Of a DNA stretch of 64,000 nucleotides, positions 1-11,364 are shown piece after piece; the first letter of the stretch is position 1; the number at the start of each line of letters is the position of its first letter. The position numbers were made by a program, and so were the translations under genes. The notes under the pieces are model-generated. The model made no database searches. It was not told the origin of the DNA and saw nothing but the letters and a program-made list of their open reading frames with translations. This DNA comes from Ascochyta rabiei. Taxonomy: Eukaryota > Ascomycota > Dothideomycetes > Pleosporales > Didymellaceae. Location: positions 248,001 through 312,000 of the forward strand of contig NC_082419.1 of NCBI RefSeq assembly GCF_004011695.2, read 5' to 3'.

Positions 1-1048
1 GCATGGCCGCGCTTTCCGCTTCCGGAACAAAGAACTGCACGCAGAAGCTGGCCATTTCCTTACTATTATGGACAGATCAACAGATGTGTCTGAATACACA
101 GGGACCTGAGGATGGCTTAATCCGTCCCTCGATACGAACTTCGAGGGTCACCAGGCTAGATCGTGGTAAGGCGGATCACTGTCTTGCCTTGTAAGGGGCG
201 AGGCTGTGGTTCCACAAAGAGTTCCAGATAGTGAGGTTCGAGTGTGGATATTATGTGTCTTGGAACGAATCGAAAGCACTGCTCGGGTGGCACAAGAAGC
301 TAGGAATAAGCTCGCTGTTCTTAGAGGGCTGTAAGAGGTATACAGTGCTTGTTTGCGGACTACTCACATTCTAGTGAAGTGCTGCAGCACAACAGCAATA
401 TCCACGGATTATGTAGAGTCTTTGGGGATGTGCTAAAACCCTTCTTGAAGTGATGCGAGGAGGCTTTTGCGGTTCCCACGACTCAAGCCTTCTTTGGCAT
501 CGACAGCGAGCGTTTTATCAGACAATAGCGAGACCCTCGAGTCTAGCCTGCCAGGCCCAAACTCCAGATCCTAACGTAGTGCGGGCGTTGCTGCGAGCTA
601 TTGGTAGCGGACGCCGTTGACCAGGTCACCAAGCGGGAAGGGGCACGCTAGCACGGGAGGGAAGGGGCACGCATACACAAAACGGTTCGGAATGCTAACC
701 GACGTTCACGACATGACGATGCTGCTGGAATGTCGAAGTCTTCCATTCGTAATTGGGGAGGCTTGGATGCAACCGACATGTCAAACAAGACGAGAGAGAG
801 AGAACGTGTGTGTATGTATGTGTTATTGAAGCGAATTGACGTATTCATGAGTCATCTAATAGCGTAACAACAACCTCAGCAACGAAAAACTCCATAAAAG
901 CAACGCGTAGAAAGCCAATATGTGCAGAAGCCAATCCAGTCTAACCACGCAAAAGTAGCAGAATATACACGAACAAACTCAGCAGACTAGCGCCACACCA
1001 CCACCACCGTCGTAACTGTATCGCTATACCACTGCGATTCTGGACTTG
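1..1048. other. intergenic, no gene seen
   Basis: I find no reading frame with recognisable protein character on either strand. Short open frames exist but have shuffled composition and no family motif. A GA-rich tract (around 790-802) and a short TG-repeat follow one another near 800. The right part is the 3' flank of the metalloprotease gene that ends at 1049. Confidence 0.5.
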
Positions 1049-1957
1049 CTAGTTGCCATCCCGGAACATGCTCCACATGCTCTTCATCCGCTGCACCTGC
1101 AGGTCGGTGAAGCCCTCGTAGCAATCGTCGATGGAGTAGTCCATGTAGTTGTGAATAGGATCGCTCTCGCCGGGCTTCTGCTGGGTAGGGCAGCTCTGCT
1201 TCTTGGGATCGATGGGACAGCCATCGGTGGCGGTGCTCTCGACGGGGGTGTCGTCAATGTAGTCACCGGGTCCGTCGCATGAGTAGCCTTCGAAGGTGTG
1301 CAGTAGGCCGAGCCAGTGACCCGTCTCGTGTACTGCGGTCTTTCCCTTGTTGAAACCGTCCATCAGGCCATCAGGCATTGTGTTGGCGTTGATGTTGCAC
1401 CCGTCGCCGGCATATACGGTCGGGTCGCCCTTGCCGTTGCCAATGGCGCTGGGGAGCGTACACCGGCCCAGCACGCCGCCAGAGAGATCGGTTTGGAAGT
1501 AGAGGTTGAGCGTGTTGTACGTGCCCTGGCGGAGCTGCTTCTTCATGTCGGTGTCGTCGTCCTTTTTGCCCACGGCCCACGCGTCGTTTGTGTTCCATGT
1601 CACGTTTTGCAGCTCGAAGTTAATGTTGTACGGGTTGTAAGCTGCGTTCATAGCATCCAGCTGTGCTTGAGGCATGGCGTTGGTGATGGAGTCTTTGGCG
1701 GCGTCGGTCATGACGATATGGAAGACAGCTTCGATTTTAATGGGATCGTCGCGGGCAGCGAGCTCAGCAGCGCGGGCAGCAAGACTGCCTTTTGCTTTGC
1801 CATTGTGCAGTTGTTGGATGGTGTCCAGGAAGCTCTGGTCGGCGGACTGGGTGCCTGTGCCGCAGTCGAAAGAGGTGCCACCTGGTGCGCCAGAGGGTTG
1901 AGGGTCCGCGGCAGATGCTAGGAGGCCTAGTGAGGCAAGGAAGAAGGGAGTGCGCAT
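1049..1957 (-). CDS. secreted zinc metalloprotease, M43 (pappalysin-like, MEP1 type)
   Basis: Predicted secreted endopeptidase of 302 residues in one exon. The ATG at 1957 is chosen because it starts a hydrophobic signal peptide (residues 1-17, MRTPFFLASLGLLASAA); the open frame extends further upstream only through non-ATG codons. The zinc site HExxHxxGxxH is intact: H210, E211, H214 and H220, followed by a Met-turn region with NYMDY at about 270-274. Cysteines around the active site (C227, C247, C256, C279) fit the disulphide-rich M43B fold. Fungal members, for example Coccidioides Mep1, digest extracellular proteins; the substrate here is unknown. It is a usual length for the family and no break is seen. 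Role in nutrition versus host interaction is inference only. Confidence 0.92.
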   Translation of the reverse strand: MRTPFFLASLGLLASAADPQPSGAPGGTSFDCGTGTQSADQSFLDTIQQLHNGKAKGSLAARAAELAARDDPIKIEAVFHIVMTDAAKDSITNAMPQAQLDAMNAAYNPYNINFELQNVTWNTNDAWAVGKKDDDTDMKKQLRQGTYNTLNLYFQTDLSGGVLGRCTLPSAIGNGKGDPTVYAGDGCNINANTMPDGLMDGFNKGKTAVHETGHWLGLLHTFEGYSCDGPGDYIDDTPVESTATDGCPIDPKKQSCPTQQKPGESDPIHNYMDYSIDDCYEGFTDLQVQRMKSMWSMFRDGN

Positions 1958-2544
1958 TGGAGCGGTGGGGTAGCTTGTGTCGCACGGAATGCAGACGAGT
2001 TGCTGAAGTAACTTGTGGGACAATTGCTTGCTGAGGAGAATGAGTGTGCTGAAAGCAAGCTGTAGAACTGATGTAGTGATGGCTGCATAGTGAGGATGTC
2101 CACGCGGCTTTTATTCCTCATCTCAAAGATGTTGTATCTGTTCTGGATTCCTGAGGTTCTAGAATGTCCAAGTTGGTTTATTTTGGCGCCCGTCTGGATT
2201 CTTGCCTGGCCCCTATCAGTTGGATGAATGCGGCTTCACCACGAGACTTGTCTCGGTACCACGCCGCTTGACAGCTTTGACACGAAGCTTATTTCCTGGA
2301 AGACCAGAGTAGTCAGTGCAAGGATGGTAGACAAATCAGAAGAGTATGACATGCATTAATGAAACAAAGAAAGACTTCGATTCAGTCTCTCGCTCAAACA
2401 CCAAAACTCCAGGCCTTCTTGGCCTCGTGGTATCCATACAATGCCCGAACCCAGATTTTACTCATAATTCGGTACAGCCGCGGAAGAAAAGACGAGGAGA
2501 AACTAGACGTTCTGAAAACAAAGACGTTGTGGCAATACCTGCTG
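1958..2544. other. intergenic between metalloprotease and CDC50 genes
   Basis: Contains the promoter side of the metalloprotease (minus strand, to the right of 1957) and the 3' flank of the CDC50 gene. A TA-rich ATAAAAG-like stretch on the minus strand near 2109-2115 could be a TATA-like element. No gene recognised. Confidence 0.4.
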
Positions 2545-4112
2545 CTATGCCCCACCAACTCGTCCGGTAGTTGTCGCCGAGCTAGGCTGATCGCTGTTCC
2601 AGGTGAGATAAGTGTGATCGCCGAGTTTTCTGCATGGCTATTAGCAATCTAGGGCTGCTTGCGTGCAGACTTGAGGCAACTGACCTCGGTTTGATGAGAT
2701 GCGCGGCAAGGAACACGGCGCCGAGTAGGATGCAAAGACCGCCAACGACGATGTAGGCAATGCCCAAAAACGGGTTTTTGCCACCCATCACGGTACGTGT
2801 AGAGATCAGGATGGACTTTGTGCCACTGTAAGCCTGTACCGGAAAGCCTGAAAACATGTTAGCTATTAGTTGACACACGTCACGGGCTGACTTGCGATCG
2901 TAGATCTTTAGCCGATAGGTGCCGGCTTTCAAGACATCGTTGTCATTGCGCTGGGCAAGCTTGCTGAAAGTTGGGAGACCAGCGGTGCGCATCCAGACTT
3001 GAAATGCCTCCCACGTGTGAACGTCTGGGAGCTCGTCTAGCGAGTCGTAGCTTCCATCGATGTATTGTTCCTGCCAGTTGGGTGGGGGAACAACGTCAGA
3101 CGGCTTGTATTTTGTCTTGCCGTAGAGATCGCCCTCGTGGGGCCATGAGGTACCGTTTGCCGTCATTTGGTACACTGAGGGGCTGCCTCCGTTCTGCGAA
3201 GGATTCGATGCGTTCAGATTGGTGAAGGTATCGTTGAACATGGAGTTCGCAATAAGACCGCAGGGGTAGTAGGGCTTGCCGTTGACGGCATCTAGGGGAC
3301 CGCAATCACCAGACTCGATGTCGCTCAGGGAAAGAGCTGTTCCTTTCAGCTGGTCAAGATCCACGCTCTTTACGTAGCGTCGGTGGTTCTGGTAGAAGTT
3401 GGTCAGGCGGTAGTAGAAGAGAATGGGCGGCTGGATGTCGTTGGGGATCTCGAAGCTGAGAATGCACACGCTGGTGTTCTGGACCCTGCCTGAAGGCCAT
3501 GTGTAGTTCTCCCACGCCTTGCCCCACTGCGGCTGCGACTTGACGGCCGTCTTGAAGGTAGCCGAGACGTCGCCCGAGGGGATGTCGGCGAGCGTGCTTG
3601 GTGCAGAGGCATCGAAGACGGCGTCGGTAAGGGGCGCCGAGGTGTTGCAGTTGGTGTAGTCAATCGAGATTTCCTGGACCTGTCGTGCATGTCAGTCCGT
3701 CGTCCCGTGTTGCGTGCATGGCAAGCACGCGAGCTTGGGCTTACCAGGGAGCTCGCATAGAGCAGCAGGCCGCCGATGGGTGCAAATATAATGCCGACGA
3801 TGAAGAACAGAGGGAGGACCGTCTTCGGGGTCAAGATGGGCCTGTGCCGCGCCGTCAGTTGCCAGTGCACGCCACGCCGACTCGCTCTGCAATGCACACA
3901 TACTGCCATGCCTTCAATCGCTGCTGTCGAAACGCCGTGTCTGTGGAGCCATCAGCATTGCCTCATCCCAAGGCACCAAGGCCTCTCTGCGCGCGCGCCC
4001 AACGGCCTGGCTTACTCGGGGGTCGTCTGCTCTTCGTCTTCTTGGAGTCCTGGCGGCTTGGGTCCTGGCTCGAGATGGAGTCGGTGGCCTCCATCTGCTG
4101 TGTTTGTGACAT
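2545..4112 (-). CDS. CDC50/LEM3 family, phospholipid flippase beta subunit
   Basis: Non-catalytic partner of P4-ATPase lipid flippases; needed for ER exit and activity of the pump in Golgi, endosome and plasma membrane. Six exons give 420 residues: 4112-4016, 3940-3904, 3841-3745, 3679-2896, 2847-2685, 2629-2545. Exon 2 is a 37-nt micro-exon encoding [11 protein letters not shown], the conserved cytosolic motif before membrane segment 1. Segment 1 lies in exon 3 ([20 protein letters not shown]) and segment 2 near the C terminus ([20 protein letters not shown]); the lumenal part between them has NDT and NGT glycosylation sites and the family words [17 protein letters not shown] and [11 protein letters not shown]. 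The last exon gives the typical tail [10 protein letters not shown]. Intron 4 (2895-2848, 48 nt) starts with GCAAGT, a GC-AG intron; its removal is what restores the family sequence [16 protein letters not shown]. Confidence 0.94.
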
Positions 4113-4882
4113 GCTGGGCAAATCCGCGCTGTTCCGCAGCGACAGGCGTGGGTGCAAGTGTCGCAAGTGTCGAGCGCTGACGACGTTGCTTGCGGCTGCG
4201 GCGGACGCGGACCAAATGGCACAGGTCGCCGGTCGCCGAGCCCCAATCCCAAATTAGCCACAGTCCACAGCCTACCATGGGCACCCACCTGACATGTCCC
4301 GCAGCCCGCTTCACCAACACCCACTACCAACGCGCGCGCACTGTGGTGATGCAATGAGACGTGAACGTCCAGCAGCCCTGCTCGTTGGATTTGTTGCGCT
4401 TCGACGGGCGTGCCAAAAGGCTACTCACGGCAGGCTCTGAGCATTGTCGTTGCAAAGGCAGATGATCATCTATCTCATCATGTGATAGCACTGCTATCTA
4501 ACACTATCTACTGACAGCTCAGGGTCCACACACGGACTACAACACATGTTGTGGAGGGGGGTATCGCATGATGCAGACAAGGAAAAATGGACGGGAGTGT
4601 TCAACGAACGCCGAAAAGGGGGAAAAAAAGGGGGGGGGACACATGCAGCCCTAAATACCATGTTCATGCCGGATCCAAAAACCATAAAACGCCGTCGTGA
4701 AAGAGGAAGACTGTTGAGGTCCATTCCATCGTGCTGGAATCTGCGTGACCCAGAGAAAACACACTGACAACGCCATATGCAAACGTAATCAATCATCATC
4801 ACACAACGATCCATCCAGGGACCCCGAGCAAGTGCTCGAGCAAAAGGAAGTTGCGAAACAAGCAAAACACTAGCACCTAGGT
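4113..4882. other. intergenic, no gene seen
   Basis: Holds the presumed 5' region of the CDC50 gene and the 3' flank of the SWIRM gene. There is an A-rich/G-rich run at 4616-4640 (purines on the plus strand). The open frames here have no family features. Confidence 0.45.
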
Positions 4883-6016
4883 CTAGGCATACCGACGGAA
4901 GTACTCGGCGTCAAACCAGCCCACTTTGTCGTAAGCCTGCCAGAGCTTGCTGGCCTTGTTGACGTCGATCTTGCACGCTTGCTGAGCGTCCGTTCTGCGG
5001 AACTCCTTGCCAATCTTGAGGGCGTTGATGCGAGCCTGGAACACGCGTCGCTTGCTGCAAAGGTACGTTGCACAGCTGAGGCGAAGCGTGGAAGCGAGCT
5101 CCAGCTCAGCCTCATGCAGGAGGTGGCGATCGGCATCATCGGAAAGATCGAGCTTGTTGCCCTTCCACTCAGCCTTCAACTTCTTCTCATTGCCCCGGAG
5201 TGACTCCAGTGGCGGCGAGTAGTCGGGAATGGCGTTGTAGTCAAGGTCATCGCGCGTGGTTGCCGGACGCGCTGCCTTGGGGGAGACACTGCCAATGTGC
5301 TCTTCAAATGAGTTGAGTAGCTGGGCTTTGGGTGTGCGTTTGGGCTTGGGCTCGCGGGCAGTGCGAGGGGTGGCCTTGGGCAGGGCAACCTTGGGCTGGC
5401 GGGACCTGGGGGCTGGTGCAGGGGCAAGCTTCTTCGGTGATGGCCGCTTCTGGATGCCACCAGCCTGGACAGAGGACCTGCTGTAGCGCTCTTCGAATCG
5501 GCGCTCTTGTGCACGCCATGCGTTGTACGTGCCCGGGTTCCGGAAGGCTTGTTTGAACACTGTGGCTTGGAACTGGGCGATGAGTCTGTAATCGTCTTCA
5601 GCTGGCTTGTTTGCTAGATGCGCGTAGTCGGTAGACTGCATGTGCTGAGTGATGGCCTCCTGGGCCGATTGCTGCGACGAGAACAAAGGCACGTCTGGAG
5701 CAAGAGCGCCAGTAATCGATTCCCTGCGAAAGAGCGGGGGATCCAGTGTGCCCTGCTCGCTTCCGTTGTCCATGTTCTCCTTCTGGGATTGTGCGTCGAA
5801 TGGCGAGATGGGTGGTGAGGCGTAGGCAGGCATCTTGAACATGGGGGGCAGTGCAAGAGTGTGTTTGTCGGCGGCGGGGTCGAAGGAAGGATACCGCAGC
5901 GCAATTGAAGGCATTGAAGTGCCAAAAGAATGGGAACGCTCCATTTCCGGCGGAGAGAGAAGCGAGGAAACGGTAAGGCGGTTGCTTGGGGGTGATTTTT
6001 GCATTGGATTTGCCAT
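4883..6016 (-). CDS. SWIRM-domain protein, FUN19-like
   Basis: 377 residues, single exon. The ATG at 6016 (MANPMQKSPPSN) is used; the frame is open a little further but without ATG. The C-terminal part, from about residue 290 to the end, has SWIRM character: an IPDYSPP entry, then YLCSKRRVFQARINALKIGK, a cysteine-containing VNKASKLWQAYDKVGWF helix, and an FRRYA end. SWIRM domains bind DNA or histones in chromatin complexes; fungal proteins of this layout (yeast Fun19, fission yeast Laf1/Laf2, subunits linked to a histone deacetylase complex) carry a disordered N-terminal half and one C-terminal SWIRM. The N-terminal 250 residues here are rich in S, P, A and K with several basic patches, as expected for a nuclear regulator. 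Partner complex is inference. Confidence 0.8.
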   Translation of the reverse strand: MANPMQKSPPSNRLTVSSLLSPPEMERSHSFGTSMPSIALRYPSFDPAADKHTLALPPMFKMPAYASPPISPFDAQSQKENMDNGSEQGTLDPPLFRRESITGALAPDVPLFSSQQSAQEAITQHMQSTDYAHLANKPAEDDYRLIAQFQATVFKQAFRNPGTYNAWRAQERRFEERYSRSSVQAGGIQKRPSPKKLAPAPAPRSRQPKVALPKATPRTAREPKPKRTPKAQLLNSFEEHIGSVSPKAARPATTRDDLDYNAIPDYSPPLESLRGNEKKLKAEWKGNKLDLSDDADRHLLHEAELELASTLRLSCATYLCSKRRVFQARINALKIGKEFRRTDAQQACKIDVNKASKLWQAYDKVGWFDAEYFRRYA

Positions 6017-9000
6017 TGTCCGTACGGGTGGGAACACCAAGTTTGCTGGGCAGCAATTGGGGCGATGCGAGTTTTATAGTCGAGTTTAGGCAGCAGATTT
6101 TGAGGGGGGGTGAGAGTGGTTGGTGAAGGATGGGCGAGTAATAATTGGCGAATTGGTTGCTGATTGTTGGCTACAATGGGTGGCGAAGCAGGCAGTGATA
6201 GGGCTCGTTGAATCGTGGAACGCGGTGGAATCCAATTGACCGGCAAGGTGGTGCTTACACCATCTAAAACAAGACCGGAGATAGGACGAGAGGAAGTCGA
6301 GCCAGCAAAAGGATTCCAAGGAACACACGGGGTGGGCTGACTTATAAGAGAACACCGACTGCTAGGCTGCGACAAGGAGAGTCATCCGTCCTTTGAGACA
6401 CTGCCGCCCACTGCGGCGAACAAAGAGGGTGTGTGGTTGGTGCGCGTGCCATGGTCCTCTTCAGGCATCATCATTCGCATTCACGGCCGTGGAAGGGCGA
6501 CGAATAGGAATGTCCAATTGCAGGTGTGTGACCAGGGCTAACAAGCGTGCGCAATGGGTCGCTCGCTGTCAGAAATGGATTGAGTCACTGTTGGGCTCGG
6601 TGCTGTTTGCGATGCGCTGGGTCGCTCCTTCCTGGGACAACGCTCGGGCGCTCTCGCCCTAGCAAACGCGGCTAGCCTCCCTGTCGGTGCGTGCAGTGCC
6701 CGAACGACTACCACTACCACAATCACGACTCAACGTCCGCCATCATGCTTCACCTGCTCTGAAACGGCGTGTTGCGTGCTCGTTTTCGAGCACTCAATTG
6801 ACTCCTGCCAGCGGTTGCAAGTCCTGCGAGACTTGGTCCGTTGCCATTGGGCGCTGAGCCCTCGCAAGATCCAGCGTTTACGTGTCACAGCACTGCCTGA
6901 TGTCCGTCGGTAGGCTGCCTACTATGGCTCCCTATTTGCGTCCCATGTAATATGCCCTAGACGCCCAGTCACCGCTTCCGTCATCTCACAGTTCAAGGTG
7001 CCCTGGCGTCTGCTCGAATTGCACGCTACAAGCACCCTTCTTGCGACCAGGCTGACCGCCATCCATGTCCAAAGCATGGTTCCACACTCGCTCCACATTC
7101 CAGAGCCATTGATATATCGTGTTCATGTTCATGGCTTCATGCAGCCTATGGCGCCATTGGCAAACCACCGCTCGACTTGCCAGGGAGCGAAAAGCCCAAT
7201 TGCTTTCACTCCACCTGCCTGCCGTAGCCGGTGGCGCTCTAGCGAGAACTTCACTTGCAGAGTTCTCGCACGCCGCAAACCCGCAGCGGCGCTGGCCGAA
7301 GTTGCCGCCAGTTTGCGCGACCGTCTGGTCCCATTCGACCCGTGGCTGGAGGTCTTGTGATACGGCTCCTAGAACAGTACCAGTATCATACCTGGATGTG
7401 GTCATCACCACCAGCCATGGGGCTGCACTCGGCGCTCTACAGGGTTTAATGTCAGGTCGACATGTCTTGCAGCGAAACTGTGTGCCACACGCTGCCCGTG
7501 TCAGTTGCCTTTCTGTCGTCTCTCAGCAATGCAGTTGCTCAATTGCCAGCATGATTACTCACGGGACGCACACCCATCTCGTCATTTGCATGTGAAAGTC
7601 GCAGGACCTGGCTCGTCAAGAAGGGCGAAAGTTTCGCTTCGCCGCGAAACACCCGTCCCTGCAATCCGCGACTGGGGCGGTTCGCGCATCGTCCGCAATT
7701 CCCTGGACGAGCAGGTCACGAGTCGTCCTCCGTCTCACGCTGGCACACCATCTTTGGCGGTTCGGCACAGGCCAGCCGCCACATGGATGTTTACGGGGTC
7801 CTTATCACCCCTCTTGTGTGGGGTACGATAAGAGAGAGAGATGTGACCCCTCTTCGACACCACAGTGACCACACCTCGTCTGCCAAGTTAGGCCGTCTTG
7901 CGCTGTTGCCGAACCCTGGCATCTGGAAGCAGTCGGTGCCAATTCTAAGCAAAGCCGCCAATCGCCGCATGCCAGCCGGCTTTCATCTTGTCGCGGTACC
8001 CCTCAATTGCATCCTGCGACGGCTGCAGGGCCAGCTGAGGGGCAAGCATTGGTCTCCAGAGCGCTTGTCGATACGGACAATATACCCGCAACACACCATC
8101 ATCCCAAGTACAATCGTCTCAATCGTCCAAGTGTTGCATGCTGGAACTACTGTGGTAGGTATTCGATACGACAGTCCGGCCCCCTTCAGCCGTGACTGCG
8201 TGCCTCGTTGCGGGATATGGATCTGGGTATGCGCGACACTTTGCATCCGCGATCTGCACCCTCAGCACGTTGCAGTTGCGTCTGCTGATAGGCCAATGCC
8301 ACCAGATGACCCTGTCATTCATTTCTGCGTCTGCCACACCGTGGAGACCCTGCAGCGGCCTCTCAGCCTGCCGCTCATCTGCTTCAACCACAGGATCGCT
8401 TGTCCAGGACCCTACAATCGTGTCAGCTGCGATCCTGTCATTTCCACATGGTCCAAGGCTTCATGTCGTCAGTCTGTTGTTCCAGAGATAGCCTTGTGCT
8501 TCTGTGGCAGCCGTCCCGTTTATTGACTGATGCTCGCCCCGCAACTCCGGCCTGCGCCGGAATAGATGAGTGCTGACTGTGTTTGCGAGCCTATCCATGT
8601 TGCGTGGGTGAGCAGCGATCATGATTTGTAAACAAGCAATGGTCAATTGCCCCAATCCCTCCCACCTGCCAAACATACTCGGGTGCAACAAACGTCCGAC
8701 TATGACGACATCGATGGTGTTCACATGAGCATCCTCGTTACGACGGCTTCGGAGCATGCCCTTGGCGATTAGGATTTGAACGTTCAACATCAGCATCACG
8801 CAATCAGGCGGTCAATGGGGATGGGTGTCTCAGACTTTCGATACTAAACGCGCAGCTTGAATGTCATCGTGCATTACCGCATTTGGCTGACGAAGTGGCG
8901 ATGATCATCACGTGGGCGCGCGACCATTAAGCCTGCCGCTACTGCAATAGCTTCGACTTATCTCGGCTGTTCTTCGTCGCGTCTTCCTTCACCGATTTAC

Positions 9001-9046
9001 GCCAGAACCAAGCTTCGGCAACGATGCCAGAGCTTCTCGGCCTGCG
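6017..9046. other. 3-kb stretch without supported gene
   Basis: Longish open frames occur on both strands (for example 7783-8526 plus and 5614-6375 minus), but none has a family motif, sensible splice pattern, or protein-like composition. Base composition looks like the rest of the window and I see no tandem repeat or AT-rich RIP-type decay. It may hold long 5' regions of the two flanking, outward-facing genes, or a non-coding transcript. Confidence 0.45.
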
Positions 9047-9838
9047 ATGTCGAGCTCGACACTCCCTACATCGCGCGACTTCGTGACGCAATTGTTGAAC
9101 TCGTTGCCTTTGCCTCCGCAACACGACGCAAATGCATTTTCGCTCAACGATGCGCCGGATTCGATAAAGAAGCAGCTTCTCTCCCTGCAGGTCCTGTTCC
9201 CAAATGAGTTCCTCCCAGCACTAGACCTGCTGGACCGAAAGCTCATCACTCGCTTTCTCATCGGCAATGCCGCACCACTGCCTACTACCAGCACAAACAC
9301 GCCACGTGTAAATGTGCAGATGCAGGCTAGCGACACGCTGTCAAACAACGCTGGCAATCTTATGATCCCCGACCTACCAAAACCGCTACCACCACAACAA
9401 GATACGTTAAATCTCAGCGACACTGTCCACTACGTCCGCTCCGCCCAGCAACGCTCCTCCCGCTACAGCACCTCGTACGACAGCACCACGTCCTACGAGG
9501 TGCGGCTGCAAGCATGGAACTGCACATGTCCCGCATTTGCCTTTGCTGCGTTTCCATCTGTCCTTTCTGAACCGCCAGTGTTCACATACAAACCAACATC
9601 TGCTTCGATCGGCAGCAGAGAGGTTCACGAACCGAGCAGGGACGCTGTGGAGAGTGAGGCCATGAAGTGGGTTTTTGGTGGCGTTAGTCTGGGCCTGGGT
9701 ATGCCTCCGGTGTGTAAGCACCTACTGGCTTGCGTGTTGGCGGAGCGATGTAGCGGCGTGTTTGGAGAGTGCGTGGAGGAAAGGAGGGTCAGCGTCGAGA
9801 CGGCGGCTGGGTGGGCTGCGGGCTGGGGAGGTTCATGA
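9047..9838 (+). CDS. SWIM zinc-finger protein, SWS1/ZSWIM7 (Shu complex) family
   Basis: 263 residues, no intron. The SWIM metal site is present as CxC (C159, C161, in WNCTCPAFAF) and CxHxxA (C223, H225, A228, in PPVCKHLLAC). The CPAFAF and CKHLLA words are those of the SWS1/ZSWIM7 branch, which pairs with a RAD51 paralogue in the Shu complex and promotes Rad51 filament assembly in homologous recombination. The N-terminal helix-rich part (FVTQLLNSL, LPALDLLDRKLITRF) also fits. About 60 residues separate the two halves of the zinc site, longer than in the animal protein, because of a low-complexity insert. The tail after 235 is unlike the family. It runs convergent to RPN8, with 297 bases between the stops. 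Confidence 0.78.
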   Translation: MSSSTLPTSRDFVTQLLNSLPLPPQHDANAFSLNDAPDSIKKQLLSLQVLFPNEFLPALDLLDRKLITRFLIGNAAPLPTTSTNTPRVNVQMQASDTLSNNAGNLMIPDLPKPLPPQQDTLNLSDTVHYVRSAQQRSSRYSTSYDSTTSYEVRLQAWNCTCPAFAFAAFPSVLSEPPVFTYKPTSASIGSREVHEPSRDAVESEAMKWVFGGVSLGLGMPPVCKHLLACVLAERCSGVFGECVEERRVSVETAAGWAAGWGGS

Positions 9839-10135
9839 GTGGTTGACGATTATGGAAGATGGCTGCATGAGATGCTATACCCAGCCGTGACAGCGCGGCC
9901 TATCGATCTCATAGGACAGGATACCAAATCGGTCGAAACATGTTTGGCTTTCAAGGTGGTCTTTTGACGTGATGCATTATCGTCTCAAGTCTATCATGTC
10001 ATGATGCCACTATATCTTCGACCCTGGCTGTTTGCTTAATGTCGTCTTTCCACCTTTCCCAAGACCCAGGAGCACATTCCTACGGCATAGGATGGCGCTT
10101 CAAGTCCTCATATCTGCTCAGTCGTCTGATCACTT

Positions 10136-11364
10136 TCATGGCTTCTTCTTCTCATCCTTGCCCTTCTCTTTGCTCTTGTCGCCCTCCTTCGCCTCGCCGT
10201 TTACACCATCCGCCTTCTTGTCCTTGTCGCCGTCCTTGCCCTCGTCCTGCTTCGCCTCCTTGTCCTCTGCCTGCTGCTTGTTCTGGATCTTGTTCTCGAT
10301 CAAGTCGTGGAAGGCTGTGATGGCGCGGATCAAACTCGAGAGGTAGATGGCCATGAGCTGGTCGTTTGTCTTGACGCTCATTGCACGTGCGAGCTCGCCG
10401 TTGTCGATGGCGCCTGCTGCGCCTGCTGCTGCTCCGACACCGTTGGCAGCTCCGCCGACCGGTGTGGGCTTTGGTGTCGACAGGTTCGGGAGGAGGTTGA
10501 ATACGTCTTGTAGATTGCCAAGAATCGCGTGGTTCACGGGCAGGTCTTCATCGAGGACCTTTTGCAGGTACTGCCCGATATCGCGCAGTCGCAGATGCAG
10601 GCCTTGCAGCGACTGGAGTTGCGAAGTAATACGGGTGGAGAGAGTGCCGACTGCAACGTCGCGGATATCACGGAGAAGGTGCTCGACACCAATCTCTTCT
10701 GCTTCTTCTGCTTCGATTATCGAGGGTGTGTGGACGAAGGTCTTGGAGGTTGTTGTGCCGTCCTGGGATCAGATGAGTATTGCAATGGAGATTCAGGTAA
10801 AGCTAAGACTTACATCCTTGATCTCTTCGACGGCGAAGTAGGCGTCTGTTGGCACGCCCACCTCCTTCGGCTGCACGTCGATGATGACGAGCAGAGGGTT
10901 TGGTGTGTAGCGCTTGAATAGCTCGTTGACCTCCAAGTCTGATGCGCGCAGCTTGGGCCCTGTGTGATACCAGCCGATGAGCTTCTCGCGTGCGTTGATC
11001 TTCTTGAACATGTCGTTCATCGACTCGACGTAGTTGTGGTCCAAGAACCATACCGATGGGTCTTTCTCGTCCTCCTCGAACGGTACTGTATCTGCTGTCA
11101 GCTTCTGTTGTGCTGGACGAGAAGGCCCCGCCGCCGCCGTGACGAGCAGGCGGCAAACGGGCGGTTCAGCGCCTACACACCTGCGAAGCTGTTCGACACC
11201 CTGACGTTGGTGCCATCGTTCTGTCCCAAAAGCACACCGACTACTCGTTTCCGTGTCCCCTTTGCCTGGCGGCCGTAGTGATCTGCTGCCGAGAGGAGCA
11301 CGAGCGGCGCAACCGAGACGGTGCGGGTCACGAGTGACAGCGTCTCTGCTGTCGTGGCGGGCAT
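10136..11364 (-). CDS. RPN8: 26S proteasome regulatory subunit RPN8 (MPN domain)
   Basis: Non-catalytic lid subunit that pairs with the deubiquitinase Rpn11. Three exons, 11364-11181, 11085-10814 and 10762-10136, give 360 residues. The MPN domain starts at the N terminus ([29 protein letters not shown]) and continues across the first intron ([52 protein letters not shown]). As expected for Rpn8 it lacks the paired metal histidines of the JAMM site. The second half contains the helical dimer and lid-assembly region ([19 protein letters not shown]) and ends in a charged K/D/E-rich tail, typical of fungal Rpn8. All splice sites are GT...AG. No abnormality. Confidence 0.96.

Noticed and set aside
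1316..1921. 201-codon plus-strand frame over the metalloprotease
   Set aside because: It is the antisense of the HExxH-containing gene.
5614..6375. 253-codon minus-strand frame overlapping the FUN19-like gene
   Set aside because: It lies in another frame of the SWIRM gene and its upstream region, and is rich in P, S, T without motif.
7783..8526. 247-codon plus-strand open frame
   Set aside because: Shuffled composition rich in H, C, P and R, no domain, no homologous words; probably chance.
6017..9046. Decayed transposon or RIP-mutated DNA in the 3-kb spacer
   Set aside because: No AT enrichment, terminal repeats or transposase/reverse-transcriptase words were found.
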